Source: Bacteroidota bacterium
GTDB taxonomy: Bacteria; Bacteroidota; Bacteroidia; Bacteroidales; P3
Reading direction: 5' to 3'
Assembly (NCBI GenBank): GCA_017860255.1
Contig: JAFNAR010000011.1
Coordinates: 1-61,811, forward strand
DNA length: 61,811 nucleotides
The notes under the pieces are model-generated. The model was not told where the DNA came from. It did not search any database and saw only the letters and a list, made by a program, of their open reading frames with translations. The position numbers were made by a program, and so were the translations under genes. Within the stretch, counting starts at the first letter, position 1. The number at the start of each line of letters is the position of its first letter. Below, one piece after another: positions 36,131-45,518 of the stretch.

Positions 36131-36284
36131 TACTTTCATAAGTTTTTTAACGAAACTATCCTAAAATAACTCCATCGCTATAAGAATCTCTATATAAAGA
36201 ATTGCAAATTAATTAAAGAAAACATTAAACCGACAAAATAAAATATAATCAACAAACAAAAACGAAATTAATACATATATTGCT

Positions 36285-37478
36285 ATGAAATCAATAAAAG
36301 ATGTAAACTTTAAGGGAAAGAAAGTATTAGTAAGAGTTGACTTTAATGTCCCATTAGACGAAAGAAAGAATATTACTGACGATACACGTATGCGTGAGTC
36401 AATGCCAACAATAAATAAATTACTTAATGATGGAGCAGCTGTAATAATTATGGCTCATTTTGGAAGACCTAAAAAAGGAGGATTTGAAGCAGAATATTCT
36501 TTAAATCCTATTGCAAAACATCTTTCAGAAATGCTAAATAAAAAAGTAATGTTCACTCAAGAAGTTCTTGTTGATAAGGTCGCAGGACTAAGTTCTTTTC
36601 TTGAAGATGGCGATGTAATGTTATTGGAAAACATACGTTTCTATCCAGAAGAAACAAAAGGAGATGTTGCTTTTGCAGAAAAATTAGCAAAATTAGGAGA
36701 TGCTTATGTTAATGATGCCTTTGGAGCAGCTCATCGTGAACACGCTTCAACAGCAACCATTGCACGTTTTTTCCCTAACGACAAATACTTTGGTTTCTTA
36801 ATGGAAAATGAAGTTAGAAATCTACAAAAACTTATGAATAACCCAAGCAAGCCATTCACTGCAATTGTTGGAGGTTCAAAAGTTAGTTCCAAAATAGACA
36901 TATTAAAAAATCTTGCTCCAATTGTTGACAATATAATTATTGGAGGAGGAATGACCTATACTTTCTTAAAAGCTATGGGAATAAATATTGGAACTTCAAT
37001 TTGCGAAGAAGATAAATTAGATATAGCTAAGGATTTGATTGAAGAAATGAAAAGACTAAACACAAAGTTAATTCTTCCTATTGATCATATTATTGCTGAC
37101 AAATTTGACAATGAAGCAAACAAAAGCAACACTGAAGGCCAATCAATTCCTGATGGATTTATGGGAATGGATATTGGGGGAAAATCAATTGAATTATTCA
37201 AAAATATAATATTAGAATCAAAAACAATACTATGGAATGGTCCAATGGGTGTTTTTGAAATGCCTTCTTTCGCAAAAGGAACATTCGCAGTTGCTGAATA
37301 TATTGCAAAAGCAACTAAAAAAGGCGCATTCTCAGCTGTTGGAGGTGGAGATTCTGTTGCAGCAATTAATCAATCTGGATTTGCAAAAGACGTTTCTTAC
37401 ATATCAACAGGTGGAGGCGCAATGTTAGAATACTTAGAAGGTAAAACACTACCAGGAATTAAAGCAATTTTAGATTAG
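36285..37478 (+). CDS. pgk: Phosphoglycerate kinase
   Basis: 397 residues, full length, the ATP-yielding glycolytic kinase. It has GKKVLVRVDFNVPLDERKNI at the N-terminus, MAHFGRPKKGGFEAEYSL, VNDAFGAAHREHAST and TAIVGGSKVSSKIDIL. The C-terminal nucleotide region is TILWNGPMGVFEMPSFAKGT with GAFSAVGGGDSVAAIN. An SDR gene starts 5 bases downstream. Confidence 0.97.
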   Translation: MKSIKDVNFKGKKVLVRVDFNVPLDERKNITDDTRMRESMPTINKLLNDGAAVIIMAHFGRPKKGGFEAEYSLNPIAKHLSEMLNKKVMFTQEVLVDKVAGLSSFLEDGDVMLLENIRFYPEETKGDVAFAEKLAKLGDAYVNDAFGAAHREHASTATIARFFPNDKYFGFLMENEVRNLQKLMNNPSKPFTAIVGGSKVSSKIDILKNLAPIVDNIIIGGGMTYTFLKAMGINIGTSICEEDKLDIAKDLIEEMKRLNTKLILPIDHIIADKFDNEANKSNTEGQSIPDGFMGMDIGGKSIELFKNIILESKTILWNGPMGVFEMPSFAKGTFAVAEYIAKATKKGAFSAVGGGDSVAAINQSGFAKDVSYISTGGGAMLEYLEGKTLPGIKAILD

Positions 37479-37483
37479 GACAA

Positions 37484-38242
37484 ATGGGCAAAATAGCATG
37501 TATAACTGGAGCAACATCTGGAATAGGATATTACTCTGCAATTGAATTTGCAAAATTAGGATATAACTTAATTATCACAGGTCGTCGTAAAGAAAGATTA
37601 GAAAACATAGAGAAAGAACTTAAGGAGAATTATAACATAAAAGTTCTTTCTCTAAACTTCGATGTTAGAGAAAGAACAAGTGTTGAAGATAGTCTTAACT
37701 CACTTCCTTCAGAATGGAAAGAAATAGATATTTTATTAAACAACGCAGGACTTGCAGCAGGTAAAGAACCAATATTTGATGGAGATTATAAAGATTGGGA
37801 TCAAATGATTGACACAAATGTTAAAGGTTTATTATATGTTTCAAGAGTAATTATTCCTTGGATGAAAGAAAGAAAACAAGGACATATAATAAATATTTGT
37901 TCCATTGCTGGCAAGGAAGTTTATAAAGACGGAGCTGTTTATTGTGCAAGTAAAGCAGCAGTTAACTCCATTTCACAAGGAATGAGAATTGATTGTAATC
38001 CTTTTAATATAAAAGTTACAAACATTTGTCCAGGAGCAGTTGAAACAGAGTTTTCTATGGTTAGATTTAAGGGGGATAAAACTAAATCAGATGCAACTTA
38101 TCAAGGATATACTCCACTAACTGGAGAAGATATTGCTCAAACAATTATATATTGCGCAACTCTTCCTTCACATGTTTGCATAAACGATTTAGTTATTACT
38201 CCAACTGCACAAGCAAATGCTACTACTTTTCACAGAGAATAG
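37484..38242 (+). CDS. Short-chain dehydrogenase/reductase (YdfG-like)
   Basis: 252 residues, Rossmann fold. It has the NAD(P) motif TGATSGIGYYSA at residues 8-19, with Arg-rich TGRRKERL after strand 2 favouring NADPH. NNAGLA, the catalytic Ser in NICSIAGKEVY and YCASKAA (YxxxK) are present. The PGAVETEFSMVRFKGD segment is that of the 3-hydroxy acid dehydrogenase (YdfG) group. The substrate is inferred only. It lies between pgk and meaB. Confidence 0.9.
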   Translation: MGKIACITGATSGIGYYSAIEFAKLGYNLIITGRRKERLENIEKELKENYNIKVLSLNFDVRERTSVEDSLNSLPSEWKEIDILLNNAGLAAGKEPIFDGDYKDWDQMIDTNVKGLLYVSRVIIPWMKERKQGHIINICSIAGKEVYKDGAVYCASKAAVNSISQGMRIDCNPFNIKVTNICPGAVETEFSMVRFKGDKTKSDATYQGYTPLTGEDIAQTIIYCATLPSHVCINDLVITPTAQANATTFHRE

Positions 38243-38247
38243 AAGAA

Positions 38248-39333
38248 ATGAAAGAAAAGAACTCAGCATTAAAAGTTTTGGATGGTATTGAACAACCAAA
38301 TCAAGTTAATAAGGAATTTCTAAAAAAATATAACAAGAAAAAGAATCTTTCAATTGAAGATTATGTTCAAGGGATTTTAAATAAAGACAGAACTATTCTT
38401 TCAAAAGCAATTACTTTGGTTGAAAGTTCACTTTTTGAACATCAGGAAAAAGCACAGCAAATTATAGAAAGATGTTTGCCTTATGCTGGTAAAAGCATCC
38501 GTTTAGGAATTACTGGAGTTCCAGGAGTTGGGAAAAGTACAACAATTGATGTTTTGGGAAAGCAACTTACTAATAGTGGCCAGAAGGTTGCTGTTTTAGC
38601 AATTGACCCAAGCAGTCAAAGAAGTAAGGGTTCCATTTTGGGAGACAAAACAAGAATGGAAGAACTTTCCACTGACCCAAATGCTTTTATTCGTCCTTCT
38701 CCTTCAGCTGGAAGTTTGGGTGGAGTTGCAAGAAAAACAAGAGAAATAATAGTATTGTGTGAAGCAGCAGGCTTTGATGTTGTTATTGTGGAAACTGTTG
38801 GAGTTGGTCAATCAGAAACAGTTGCACATTCAATGGTTGATTTCTTTTTGCTCTTACAATTAGCAAATGCAGGAGATGAACTTCAAGGCATTAAACGAGG
38901 AATTATGGAAATGGCCGATGCAATTTCAATAAATAAAGCAGAAGGAGAAAACAAACAAAAAGCTGAGATTGCAGCAGGACAATATCGAAATGCACTGCAT
39001 CTATTCCCAATGGCAGAAAGTGGATGGACTCCACCTGTTTTTACTTGTTCTGCTTATTCCAAAGAAGGAATTGATACTATTTGGGAAACTGTTAGCAATT
39101 ACGTTATCCATACAAAAGCGAATGGTTATTTTTATGCAAAACGAAATCAACAAAACCTCAAAATACTTTCCGAAACTATAGACTCTCATCTAAAAGAAAA
39201 TTTCTACACAAATCTAAAAGTTAAAGAAAAGCTAGCAAAAGTCCAGCAGGATATTCTTGACAACAAGATAAGTGCTTATGTTGCAGCAGGTGAACTTATT
39301 GATGATTATTTTCAAAACATAAAATCAATCTGA
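38248..39333 (+). CDS. meaB: Methylmalonyl-CoA mutase-associated GTPase MeaB
   Basis: 361 residues. A G3E-type GTPase with Walker A GVPGVGKSTT, DPSSQRSKGSILGDKTRM, VIVETVGVGQSET and the NKAEGENK specificity motif. It loads and protects B12-dependent methylmalonyl-CoA mutase, used in propionate/succinate metabolism. The mutase genes are not nearby. The ATG at 38248 is preferred over the longer frame that would overlap the SDR gene. Its stop overlaps the next start (TGATG). Confidence 0.94.
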   Translation: MKEKNSALKVLDGIEQPNQVNKEFLKKYNKKKNLSIEDYVQGILNKDRTILSKAITLVESSLFEHQEKAQQIIERCLPYAGKSIRLGITGVPGVGKSTTIDVLGKQLTNSGQKVAVLAIDPSSQRSKGSILGDKTRMEELSTDPNAFIRPSPSAGSLGGVARKTREIIVLCEAAGFDVVIVETVGVGQSETVAHSMVDFFLLLQLANAGDELQGIKRGIMEMADAISINKAEGENKQKAEIAAGQYRNALHLFPMAESGWTPPVFTCSAYSKEGIDTIWETVSNYVIHTKANGYFYAKRNQQNLKILSETIDSHLKENFYTNLKVKEKLAKVQQDILDNKISAYVAAGELIDDYFQNIKSI

Positions 39334-39800
39334 TGAAAAATCTTCTTTACTTATCCCTATTTTTAATTCTTGCTACAACAACAAGTTGTAGTATATTAAA
39401 TAAGAATGAATCAACCAAAATAGTTTCTCCATCTAAAAATGGAGAAACTAATCAATCAATAGATTTTTTTCAAACTGAATGGCAATTAATAAGAGCTGGA
39501 GCGATAAAACCCAAATTAACTGCAACAGATAATAATGTTTCTATTTTATTTAGTAAAGACAATTCTCATTTTGCTGGATTTAGTGGTTGTAATAGATATT
39601 TCGGAAAATTTGAAGTTAAAAAGGAAAATTTGAAGTTAATGGATATTGGTTCAACAAAAATGGCTTGTCCTGACAACGATATGAGCTTTGAGAATAACTT
39701 CCTTAACAACCTTAATAAAGTTACAAACTATTCTATTAATGAAGACACACTTTTTCTAAAAAACAAAGATAGAGTTGTTTTTGTATTCATAGCAAGATAG
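39333..39800 (+). CDS. META-domain (HslJ-like) lipoprotein
   Basis: 155 residues. The lipobox is in LATTTSC (Cys19). The META domain is seen from TEWQLIRAGAI through ISILFSKDNSHFAGFSGCNRYFGKFEV to GSTKMACPDNDMSFENNFLNNL, with the family's conserved Cys pair. META proteins of this type (HslJ) are linked to heat shock and novobiocin resistance in E. coli. The mechanism is unknown. It is translationally coupled to meaB. Confidence 0.88.
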   Translation: MKNLLYLSLFLILATTTSCSILNKNESTKIVSPSKNGETNQSIDFFQTEWQLIRAGAIKPKLTATDNNVSILFSKDNSHFAGFSGCNRYFGKFEVKKENLKLMDIGSTKMACPDNDMSFENNFLNNLNKVTNYSINEDTLFLKNKDRVVFVFIAR

Positions 39801-39803
39801 AAA

Positions 39804-42281
39804 ATGTCAGAAAGGATAACTCTTTTTGCAGAAGTAATTTTGCCACTTCCCCTACCCTCTACCTACACTTACAGGGTTCCATTAGAGTGGAATGATTTGG
39901 TTAAAAAAGGTCAAAGAGTTGCTGTTGAACTTGGAAAGAAAAAGATTTATTCTGGCATCATACAATCCATTCATCAAAAAGCTCCCAAAGTAAGTAGTGT
40001 TAAATATATTCTTTCAATTTTAGACGAGGAGCCTATTGTAAGTGAAGTAAGTCTTAATTTTTGGCAATGGGTTTCCAATTACTATATGTGCTATTTGGGA
40101 GATGTAATGACTGCAGCACTCCCTTCTTCATTAAGAATTAAGAGCGAAACAAACATAATTATCAATCCTGATTTTGACGGAGATATTTCAAATCTTAATG
40201 ATGATGAAGCAAAGATTTTAGAGTTAGTTTCTAAAAAAGAAGCTGTTTCTATTGATGATATAAGAAACAAAACATCAATTATAGAAATACTTCCTATTCT
40301 TAATTCAATGATTAAGAAAAACATTATTCTTACTGATGAAGAACTTAAAAGTAAGTATAGACCAAAAATTGAGGAGTATATTTCTCTTTCTCCAGAATAC
40401 CAAACTGAAGAAAAACTTAAAGAACTCTTTGAACATTTAGAATCAAAGAAAACACTAAAAAAACAATATGAAGCTTTATTAATTTTTCTGTCTATTGCAA
40501 AATATAAAGATGCAGAAATAAAGAAAAGTGAGTTAACAAAGCTTACAAATATTTCGTCTTCTTCTTTGCAATCACTTATTAAAAATAATATTTTTATTGT
40601 AGAAAAGAAACTTCAAAGCCGATTAACTGACCGAAGTTTAGCTTTAATTGAAAACAAATTAGTTCTTAATGATGAGCAGTCAAATGCCTACAATCAGATT
40701 GTTGAAAATTGGGATAAGAAATCTGTAAGTCTTATTCATGGAGTTACAGGAAGTGGAAAGACAGAAATATATATTAAATTAATTCAAAAAGTTCTTGAGC
40801 AAGGTAAACAAGTATTATTTCTCCTTCCTGAAATTGCCTTAACAAGTCATTTAATAAGTCGTTTAGAGAAATACTTTGGAAATCGTATTGGAGTATTTCA
40901 TTCAAGATTTTCTAAAGAAGAAAGAGTTGAAGTTTGGAATAAGGTTAAAAATCCTATTAAAACTAATCGCTACGATATAATTCTCGGTTCCCGTTCAAGT
41001 GTTTTTCTTCCTTTTTACGATTTAGGATTAGTTATTGTTGATGAAGAGCACGATTCATCTTATAAACAATATGACCCTTCTCCTCGATATAATGCAAGAG
41101 ATACTGCAATAGTTTTGGCACAATTCTATGGAGCAAAAACTATTCTTGGTTCAGCAACTCCTTCTTTGGAAAGCTATTTCAATGCTAAAGAAGGAAAGTA
41201 TCAGTTATTGGAATTAAAAAAACGCTATTCAGGAACTCTTTTGCCAGAAATACTTGTTGCTGATGTGAAAGAAGCTTTAAAATATAAAGAAATGCACTCC
41301 CATTTCTCAAAACTACTAATTGATAATATTACTGAAGCATTAAAGAATAAAGAACAGGTAATCTTATTTCAAAATAGAAGAGGTTTTGCAAGATATCTTC
41401 AATGTGAAGCATGCGGATATGTTACAAGTTGTAAGTTTTGCGATGTTGCATTAACCTATCACAAGCATACAGAATCCCTAAAATGTCATTATTGTGGCTA
41501 TACTACAACAATAGATGAACAATGTTCAGAATGTGGAAGCCATAAAATTAAAATGATTGGCTTTGGAACAGAAAAAATTGAAGAAGACTTAAATATTTTC
41601 TTCCCTGATGCAGTAGTTGCGAGAATGGATATGGATACTACCAAAACTAAAAATGCTTACGAAATAATAATTAATGACTTTCAAAACCGAAAGATTGATA
41701 TTTTGGTAGGAACACAAATGATTACAAAAGGATTAGACTTTGATAATGTAAGTGTTGTTGGAATTCTTAATGCTGATTCAATTATTAATTTCCCCGATTT
41801 CCGTTCCTACGAAAGAGCATTCTCTCAAATGGTTCAGGTCAGTGGAAGAGCAGGTAGAAAATTTCACAGAGGAAAGGTAATTATTCAAACCTTCAATCCC
41901 TATCATCAATCAATAAGAGATGTTATTGACCACAACTATACTTCAATGTATAATAGTCAGATATTGGAAAGAAAAGTTTTTAAATACCCACCATATTTTA
42001 GATTAATAAAAATTAGTCTTTTGCACAGAGAAAAGCCTACTCTTGAAAAGTTTGCAGGCGAATTTGGAATTAAACTAAAAGAAATTTTTGGAGGAAGAAT
42101 TCTTGGACCTGAGTTTCCTTTAATACCAAGAATAAAGAATAATTATTCGATGGAGTTTTGGTTAAAAGTTGAAAAAGATATTTCCATTTCTCAAGTAAAG
42201 TCAGAGATAAAAATACTTGTAGAAAAGTTTCTATCCTCCCATTCCAAATTAAGGATAATTATTGACGTTGATCCAATGTAA
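39804..42281 (+). CDS. priA: Primosomal replication-restart helicase PriA
   Basis: 825 residues. The N-terminal 3'-DNA-binding domain (PLPLPSTYTYRVP) and winged helix precede the helicase core: LIHGVTGSGKTEIYIKLI (Walker A), VIVDEEHDSSYKQ (DEEH), ILGSATPSLES. Paired zinc-binding Cys follow: CEACGYVTSCKFC and CHYCGYTTTIDEQCSECG. The last motifs are GTQMITKGLDFDNV and QVSGRAGR. It restarts stalled forks in the cytoplasm. It is the last gene of the pgk-SDR-meaB-META-priA run. Confidence 0.97.
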   Translation: MSERITLFAEVILPLPLPSTYTYRVPLEWNDLVKKGQRVAVELGKKKIYSGIIQSIHQKAPKVSSVKYILSILDEEPIVSEVSLNFWQWVSNYYMCYLGDVMTAALPSSLRIKSETNIIINPDFDGDISNLNDDEAKILELVSKKEAVSIDDIRNKTSIIEILPILNSMIKKNIILTDEELKSKYRPKIEEYISLSPEYQTEEKLKELFEHLESKKTLKKQYEALLIFLSIAKYKDAEIKKSELTKLTNISSSSLQSLIKNNIFIVEKKLQSRLTDRSLALIENKLVLNDEQSNAYNQIVENWDKKSVSLIHGVTGSGKTEIYIKLIQKVLEQGKQVLFLLPEIALTSHLISRLEKYFGNRIGVFHSRFSKEERVEVWNKVKNPIKTNRYDIILGSRSSVFLPFYDLGLVIVDEEHDSSYKQYDPSPRYNARDTAIVLAQFYGAKTILGSATPSLESYFNAKEGKYQLLELKKRYSGTLLPEILVADVKEALKYKEMHSHFSKLLIDNITEALKNKEQVILFQNRRGFARYLQCEACGYVTSCKFCDVALTYHKHTESLKCHYCGYTTTIDEQCSECGSHKIKMIGFGTEKIEEDLNIFFPDAVVARMDMDTTKTKNAYEIIINDFQNRKIDILVGTQMITKGLDFDNVSVVGILNADSIINFPDFRSYERAFSQMVQVSGRAGRKFHRGKVIIQTFNPYHQSIRDVIDHNYTSMYNSQILERKVFKYPPYFRLIKISLLHREKPTLEKFAGEFGIKLKEIFGGRILGPEFPLIPRIKNNYSMEFWLKVEKDISISQVKSEIKILVEKFLSSHSKLRIIIDVDPM

Positions 42282-42287
42282 TAATGA

Positions 42288-42998
42288 TTATTTTTTAATT
42301 ATAAATTTATCGATCTCTTCTCTTGGCATAATAATTTGAGCATACCAACAAGCATAACTACCTAATAAATATGGGCGATAAGTAAAAATAAACTCTTTTT
42401 CACTGAAATTTAAGGTATAATTTTTATCTAATGTAGGTAAATAAGAGAAGCAACCTTCCTTATTATTAAAATGCTTTTTAAGGAGTTTTTCAATATCGTT
42501 CTTTCTACTATAGTCTATTATTTCTTCGTTGCTTAAAAGTTTTTTATTCTTCAAATCATAATTAAATGCTACTGAATAATTAGAGCCATGAGGCGCTCCA
42601 GTTCGATAAATTTCTACATAGAATAAAACACTAATATATTTATTTGATATAAAAAATATAGTATCAGGTACAACGCTTAAATTAAAAGGCGGAAGAATTT
42701 CAGTTTTATCATCCCAAGACTTAAAAAATTCATTAGACTCTTTTTTTATTACAATTTGAATAGAATCTAAAAAGTTTTCAATTTCTTTATTCATATTCTC
42801 ACAACGCCCATCCTCCGATTGAAAATATGGTTTAGTAATATCTATAACATATTCCAGGGAATCAACACGAATAATTTCATTGGTTACTTTAATAGGTTCT
42901 ATTTTTTTAATATTCTTTGCAAAATCTTGTTGTTGACACATAGATTTAAAACCTATTGATAAAAATAAAATGCAAAAAAATAAATGATATATTTTCAT
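42288..42998 (-). CDS. Exported DUF3298/RsiV-like domain protein
   Basis: 236 residues with a signal peptide ending near SMCQQ. The C-terminal half has YRTGAPHGSNYSVAFNYDLKNKKLLSNEEII and EFIFTYRPYLLGSYACWYAQIIMP, matching the 'TGGAH...FNYDLKTGKxLxLxDLF ... PYE' layout of DUF3298 domains (RsiV/PdaC family). These periplasmic domains can sense or bind cell-wall ligands. Its operon partner at 43001 is unrelated in family. Confidence 0.75.
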   Translation of the reverse strand: MKIYHLFFCILFLSIGFKSMCQQQDFAKNIKKIEPIKVTNEIIRVDSLEYVIDITKPYFQSEDGRCENMNKEIENFLDSIQIVIKKESNEFFKSWDDKTEILPPFNLSVVPDTIFFISNKYISVLFYVEIYRTGAPHGSNYSVAFNYDLKNKKLLSNEEIIDYSRKNDIEKLLKKHFNNKEGCFSYLPTLDKNYTLNFSEKEFIFTYRPYLLGSYACWYAQIIMPREEIDKFIIKK

Positions 42999-43000
42999 TA

Positions 43001-43555
43001 TTATTTAGGTTTATTTCTTTCTTCTAATCTTGCTTTTGTCATTCTTTCTCTTATTCCTCCATTATTAATAAAATCTTTTTCAAGCCAATTAATTTGTTTT
43101 TCTATTAAAAACTTTGTTACATTTGATAAATTTATCATGGTATTTACTCCTATTTCAATATCTTTATTTTCAATTGCCTTTTGAAAGGTTTGGTAATTAC
43201 CATTAGGAATCTTTATTAATTCAGATAGTCTTTTGTATAGTTTATTGTCTTTATCCCAAAGATTTAATTTATTTATTCTGGCATAATCCTTATAATCTTC
43301 TAATAATTCTTCCAAAGATGCTCTTGCAACATTAGTTAACTTCAATTCTGTTTCTTTTGATGTTCCAGAAGCCATACTACCTTCTACAATATTTTGCTTG
43401 CAACTTCTTGCAGCTTGAATCATTTGATCCTTTGTTCTATCATTATAAGCAATGTATTTGTTGCAAAAATAAACCGTACCATCATATACTATTTCTGACT
43501 TTTGATATGATAATAATTTCTTGTAACCACCATGATTTAAGATTATCTTTGCCAT
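43001..43555 (-). CDS. S23/Avd-like four-helix-bundle protein
   Basis: 184 residues, all-helical and basic. The central part (MIQAARSCKQNIVEGSMASGTSKETELKLTNVARASLEELLEDY) is the S23/four-helix-bundle signature. This family occurs as 23S rRNA intervening-sequence proteins and as Avd accessory proteins of diversity-generating retroelements. Here I see no reverse transcriptase, template repeat or rRNA, so it is a stand-alone chromosomal copy. An 18-bp repeat array lies directly upstream. Function unknown. Confidence 0.8.
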   Translation of the reverse strand: MAKIILNHGGYKKLLSYQKSEIVYDGTVYFCNKYIAYNDRTKDQMIQAARSCKQNIVEGSMASGTSKETELKLTNVARASLEELLEDYKDYARINKLNLWDKDNKLYKRLSELIKIPNGNYQTFQKAIENKDIEIGVNTMINLSNVTKFLIEKQINWLEKDFINNGGIRERMTKARLEERNKPK

Positions 43556-43596
43556 AGCTTATTGGTTTTTATTATTAATTAACTAATTAAAGAATT

Positions 43597-43709
43597 GACT
43601 GATTAAGGAAAGGACAAAAAGGACTCAAAAGACAAAATCGACTGATTAACTTTTTGTCTATTTTGTCCATAAGGTCTATTTTGTCCTTTGAGTCCTTTTT
43701 GTCAATTAA
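43597..43709. repeat. Intergenic array I, 18-bp units in a large inverted repeat
   Basis: 18-bp units begin GACAAAA at 43613 and 43631 and GTCTATTTTGTCC at 43656 and 43674; GTCCTTTTTGTC follows at 43692. The outer arms 43613-43638 and 43678-43703 are inverted copies with 25 of 26 matches. GACTGATTAA is also repeated at 43597 and 43640. The array lies in the 177-bp spacer upstream of the S23 gene and downstream of the CDF gene. The pitch differs from the 21-23 bp of the other arrays. Confidence 0.8.
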
Positions 43710-43732
43710 ATTATTTTTTTCAATCATAATTA

Positions 43733-44617
43733 CTAATCCTTATCATTAAGGTATTCGCAAGAATAATCGGAGTTTTCAAATTCTATTGTTACATGTTCTA
43801 TATTATAGGTTTGGGCTATTGATCTTATTTTTTCTTTTATTAGTGATTGGCTTTTATTTGACACTATATGCAATGTCATAACGTGAGAATTTCCATCTTG
43901 TGTCCAAACATGTAAGTCGTGAATAGAAATAACATTATCTATTTGATTTAGTTTTTGAGTTAATTCTTCAATATTTAAGTCTTCAGGTATGGCTTGTAAT
44001 AATATTTTAAAGGTATCTCTTAGATTTTTATACACGTTATATAATACCCAAAATGTAATTCCTATTGAAAGTAAAGGGTCAAGAATAGGTAAGGAAGTAA
44101 ACAACATAACAATGCTTATTACCAATACTCCTATCCAACCTAAAACATCTTCCATTATATGAAGAAATACTGCTCTTTCATTTAATGTATTTCCTCTTTT
44201 AACACTTAAGGCTGCTGCTCCATTAATAATAATTCCCAATATAGCTAACCAAAGCATTCCTTGTGCATTTACTCCTTGTGGAGAAAGAAGTCTTTTTATT
44301 GCTTCAACAAGAATAAAGATAGAGCCAACAAATAATACCCCTGATAGGAAAACAGAGCCTAATAATGAGAATCGTTTATACCCATAAGAATAGTTTTTGT
44401 CGCTACCTTTATTCGATTTCTTTTGAAGTTGAAATGATATTCCCAATGAAATGCAATCTCCAAAATCATGTACTGCATCTGAAAGAATAGCAACACTGTT
44501 GGTTATTAATCCTCCTATTAATTCAATTATTGCAAAGAAAAGATTTAAAAAGAATGCTGTTAATATATTCTTTGTTGAAGAATTACTTGAATTTCCATGA
44601 GAATGATTATGAGACAT
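43733..44617 (-). CDS. Cation diffusion facilitator (CzcD-like)
   Basis: 294 residues. A His-rich N-terminus (SHNHSHGN) precedes six transmembrane helices. The metal site in helices 2 and 5 is seen as LSDAVHDFGDCISLG and FLHIMEDVLGWIGV. The C-terminal cytoplasmic ferredoxin-like domain has NVISIHDLHVWTQDGNSHVMTLHIV. It exports Zn2+, Cd2+ or related metals by proton antiport. It is in tandem with the nitroreductase gene (12-bp gap). Confidence 0.93.
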   Translation of the reverse strand: MSHNHSHGNSSNSSTKNILTAFFLNLFFAIIELIGGLITNSVAILSDAVHDFGDCISLGISFQLQKKSNKGSDKNYSYGYKRFSLLGSVFLSGVLFVGSIFILVEAIKRLLSPQGVNAQGMLWLAILGIIINGAAALSVKRGNTLNERAVFLHIMEDVLGWIGVLVISIVMLFTSLPILDPLLSIGITFWVLYNVYKNLRDTFKILLQAIPEDLNIEELTQKLNQIDNVISIHDLHVWTQDGNSHVMTLHIVSNKSQSLIKEKIRSIAQTYNIEHVTIEFENSDYSCEYLNDKD

Positions 44618-44629
44618 AATAATTATTTT

Positions 44630-45406
44630 TTATTTATCTTCTTCTGAATGATTTCTCATAAAGCCTTGTTCATTTATAAGCTCAAAATAAGCTCTTGAGA
44701 AAGCTCTATTATCTTTTCCCTTATACCTGCTTTGAGTAAATACCTTTGCAAGATTTTCTTGATTACTTTCCTTACAATAAGCTTGAGATTGAGGTAATGC
44801 TTCAAAATCATTATAATATTTATCAATATCTTCTGGACTATAATCCTTATATGTTTCATTATGGATAACAGATTCCAAAGGTAAACGTTCGGTTAATGGC
44901 GGTTCTTCTGCTGGATAGCCAATAGTTATTGTTGTAACAGGAACAACATATTTTGGAAGATTAAGAAACTCTGAAATTGGTTTAGCCATATAGTTAACTG
45001 TTCCCAAATAACATATCCCAAGTCCAAGTTCTTCTGCAGCATTACAGATTGATTGAGTAAGAATTGTTGCATCTATTGTTGCAATATTTAACCATAAGAA
45101 ATTATCATACTCAACAGTGGTTCCTCTTTGCAAACACCATTTATGGAAACGATTCAAATCAGCACAAACAGTTATTACAACAGGAGCTTTAACCACCATT
45201 TCCTGTCCAAAATGAAACTTGCATAACTCCTTTTTCCTTTCTTCATCTTTAGTAACAACAATAGAATAAGCTTGCATATTTCCACAATTAGAAGCTCTTA
45301 TTCCTGCATTCAATAATACATTTAAAGTATCTTCATCAATAGGTTTATTTGAATATTTACGTATTGTTCTTCTTTCTAATAGAGTTTTAATATTATTATT
45401 TTCCAT
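44630..45406 (-). CDS. NfsA/FRP-like nitroreductase
   Basis: 258 residues. It has LLERRTIRKYSNKPID at the N-terminus (FMN phosphate contact), IRASNCGNMQAYSIVVT, LGLGICYLGTVNY and VVPVTTITIGYPAEEPP. A C-terminal extension with KGKDNRAFSRAYFELINEQGF is typical of the NfsA-like NADPH:flavin nitroreductases. It reduces quinones or nitro compounds with FMN. Physiological substrate unknown. A -7 box lies at 45439. Confidence 0.9.
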   Translation of the reverse strand: MENNNIKTLLERRTIRKYSNKPIDEDTLNVLLNAGIRASNCGNMQAYSIVVTKDEERKKELCKFHFGQEMVVKAPVVITVCADLNRFHKWCLQRGTTVEYDNFLWLNIATIDATILTQSICNAAEELGLGICYLGTVNYMAKPISEFLNLPKYVVPVTTITIGYPAEEPPLTERLPLESVIHNETYKDYSPEDIDKYYNDFEALPQSQAYCKESNQENLAKVFTQSRYKGKDNRAFSRAYFELINEQGFMRNHSEEDK

Positions 45407-45438
45407 TTTAATGTGCTTAATTATAAATTTTTCATCTG

Positions 45439-45446
45439 CAAAGGTA
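45439..45446 (-). promoter_or_regulatory. -7 promoter box of the nitroreductase-CDF pair
   Basis: CAAAGGTA on the + strand is TACCTTTG on the minus strand, followed by CA. It lies 33 bases before the ATG at 45406 and is back-to-back with a + strand box at 45466. Confidence 0.6.
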
Positions 45447-45465
45447 AGAAATAAATAAAAAAACG

Positions 45466-45473
45466 TACATTTG
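45466..45473 (+). promoter_or_regulatory. -7 promoter box of the 45519 gene
   Basis: TACATTTG matches TAnnTTTG and lies 46 bases before the ATG at 45519. The two divergent -7 boxes are only 19 bp apart, so their -33 regions overlap and the promoters may interfere. Confidence 0.5.
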
Positions 45474-45518
45474 TAGTTTGAAAAAAGACTTTATTGTTTA
45501 ATCAAATATAAGAATATC

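Noticed and set aside
43001..43555. Avd protein of a diversity-generating retroelement
   Set aside because: No reverse transcriptase, template repeat or variable-repeat target gene was found around it.
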